The notes beneath the pieces were generated by a model. That model was not told where the DNA came from. It did no database searches and saw nothing but the letters and a program-made list of their open reading frames with translations. A stretch of 5,304 nt of DNA, from assembly GCA_016212345.1 (NCBI GenBank), contig JACRGM010000140.1, forward strand, positions 1 through 5,304, read 5' to 3'. The position numbers were made by a program, and so were the translations under genes. Below are positions 4,560 to 5,304 of this stretch, piece after piece (the first letter of the stretch is position 1; each line of letters starts with the position of its first letter). The DNA comes from Nitrospinota bacterium. Lineage in GTDB: Bacteria; Nitrospinota; Nitrospinia; SZUA-224.

Positions 4560-5292
4560 AGACAAGCTCTCTATTACCGATCATCTAGAGGAATTACGGT
4601 GGAGGTTGATAATTATATGTGTAGCGATTGGGAGTGGGTTTCTCATCTGTTATATCTTTAAAGATCCTCTTCTCCGTCTTATTCAGAGGCCATTACCAGA
4701 GAAATACCAGGAATTGACATTCATTGAACCTGCGGAGGCATTAGTTGTCAGCCTAAAGGTATCCTTCTTTGCAGGCCTTATAATATCATTACCTGTGGTA
4801 ATCTATCAGATATGGAACTTTGTTGCCCCAGGACTGGTAAAGAAGGAGAGGAGATATACATTACCTTTTGTTATAAGTGCCACTATACTTTTTCTTATCG
4901 GTGTTGTATTTGCCTATTTTGTTATTCTCCCTGTGGGTATTAAATTTCTCATGTTGTTCGGCGCAAAATACTGGAAACCCAGTATAACTGTTGGTAACTA
5001 TCTATCATTTTCTCTTAAACTTATGCTTGCCTCTGGGATTATATTTGAACTCCCTCTGATTGTCACCTTTCTTAGCATACTAGGGATTGTTACGCCAAAA
5101 CAACTCTCGAAAAACAGGAAGTATGTCATCCTTCTCTGTTTTATTATAGGGGCTATTTTTACCCCAGGTCCTGATCCCTTTTCGCAGACATTGATGGCTA
5201 TTCCACTTATACTTCTCTTCGAGATCAGTATTATATCAGCAAAGATATTTGGTAAAAAAAAGGATAGAAAGGAAGGAGAAGAGGATGTATAG
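4507..5292 (+). CDS. tatC: Sec-independent protein translocase TatC
   Basis: The 261-residue protein has six predicted membrane helices (about 33-52, 82-103, 118-141, 168-190, 205-219 and 228-247), as in TatC. The N-terminal signature SITDHLEELRWRL (22-34) is the region that recognises twin-arginine signal peptides. The first-loop YQIWNFVAPGLVKKERR (100-116) holds the conserved glutamate (Glu114). SFSLKLMLASGIIFELPL (167-184) contains the membrane-embedded glutamate (Glu181), and FTPGPDPFSQ (218-227) is the conserved segment before the last helix. A Lys/Arg-rich N-terminal extension of about 20 residues precedes the signature and is encoded inside the TatA/B gene in another frame. The C-terminus is charged. 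With the upstream TatA/B gene it would form a minimal Tat translocase in the cytoplasmic membrane. An ATG at 4495 would add four residues. Confidence 0.95.
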   Translation: MGNGEKKRKKRSRKIGFEDKLSITDHLEELRWRLIIICVAIGSGFLICYIFKDPLLRLIQRPLPEKYQELTFIEPAEALVVSLKVSFFAGLIISLPVVIYQIWNFVAPGLVKKERRYTLPFVISATILFLIGVVFAYFVILPVGIKFLMLFGAKYWKPSITVGNYLSFSLKLMLASGIIFELPLIVTFLSILGIVTPKQLSKNRKYVILLCFIIGAIFTPGPDPFSQTLMAIPLILLFEISIISAKIFGKKKDRKEGEEDV

Positions 5293-5304
5293 ATTTTCAG
5301 ATAA
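5285..5304 (+). CDS. Start of a downstream gene (partial, six codons)
   Basis: ATG 5285 lies inside the last codons of tatC (8-bp overlap) with AAGGAG (5273-5278) six bases upstream, a strong ribosome binding site. The frame reads MYRFSD before the window ends. The spacing and overlap argue for a real, translationally coupled operon member. Six residues are too few for identification. The opening faintly recalls the N-termini of some PLP-dependent aminotransferases, but I do not claim this. Confidence 0.55.

Noticed and set aside
4220..4565. Ser/Phe-rich open frames on the minus strand opposite tatA/B
   Set aside because: They are the complement of the purine-rich tail of tatA/B, low in complexity and without a plausible role.

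Overview
The window is an AT-rich bacterial segment. Its coding strand is purine-rich, arginine is mostly AGA/AGG and isoleucine is often ATA. Every complete gene has a recognisable family. The mix suggests an uncultured or anaerobic bacterium with a Deltaproteobacteria-, Nitrospirota- or Omnitrophota-like gene set: a DHH-type tRNA nucleotidyltransferase, a long NfeD paired with a slipin, an SH3-plus-anchor protein, and compact tat genes. I cannot fix the phylum from this sequence.

Left part, minus strand (1-1000): a queD-type 6-pyruvoyl-tetrahydropterin-synthase-family gene lies upstream of a gene that runs off the left edge. The latter encodes the DHH N-terminal domain of a DHH-CBS-poly(A)-polymerase-like protein, probably a tRNA 3'-end (A- or CCA-adding) nucleotidyltransferase. 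Both may serve tRNA maturation. The short gap between them holds a 7+7 bp inverted repeat and a fourfold 7-bp tandem repeat that runs into the queD stop codon.

Divergent intergenic region (1001-1284): no gene, but dense structure. It has two tandem copies of a 23-bp AT-rich unit (the first contains a TATAAT box), a perfect 16-bp operator-like palindrome, a consensus TTGACA with no matching -10, and a GC-rich imperfect palindrome that looks like a dispersed REP/MITE-type element and ends just before the next gene.

Right part, plus strand (1285-5304): a tightly packed probable operon. It encodes a long NfeD (membrane-anchored ClpP/SppA-like serine protease with an OB-fold tail), its partner slipin (stomatin-like SPFH protein), a possible 26-codon ORF, an SH3b/coiled-coil/membrane-anchor protein, a TatA/B-type subunit, TatC overlapping it by at least 53 bp, and the first six codons of another gene overlapping tatC. 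The nfeD-slipin pair is the classical stomatin-protease module. The tat genes encode the minimal twin-arginine translocase. Their shared transcription unit suggests a joint role in the cell envelope, but that link is inference. I see no CRISPR array, rRNA or tRNA gene, transposase or phage gene. The most novel-looking signals are the intergenic repeats, the small ORFs with ATGA overlaps, and the Cys-Glu active-site motif in the QueD homologue.
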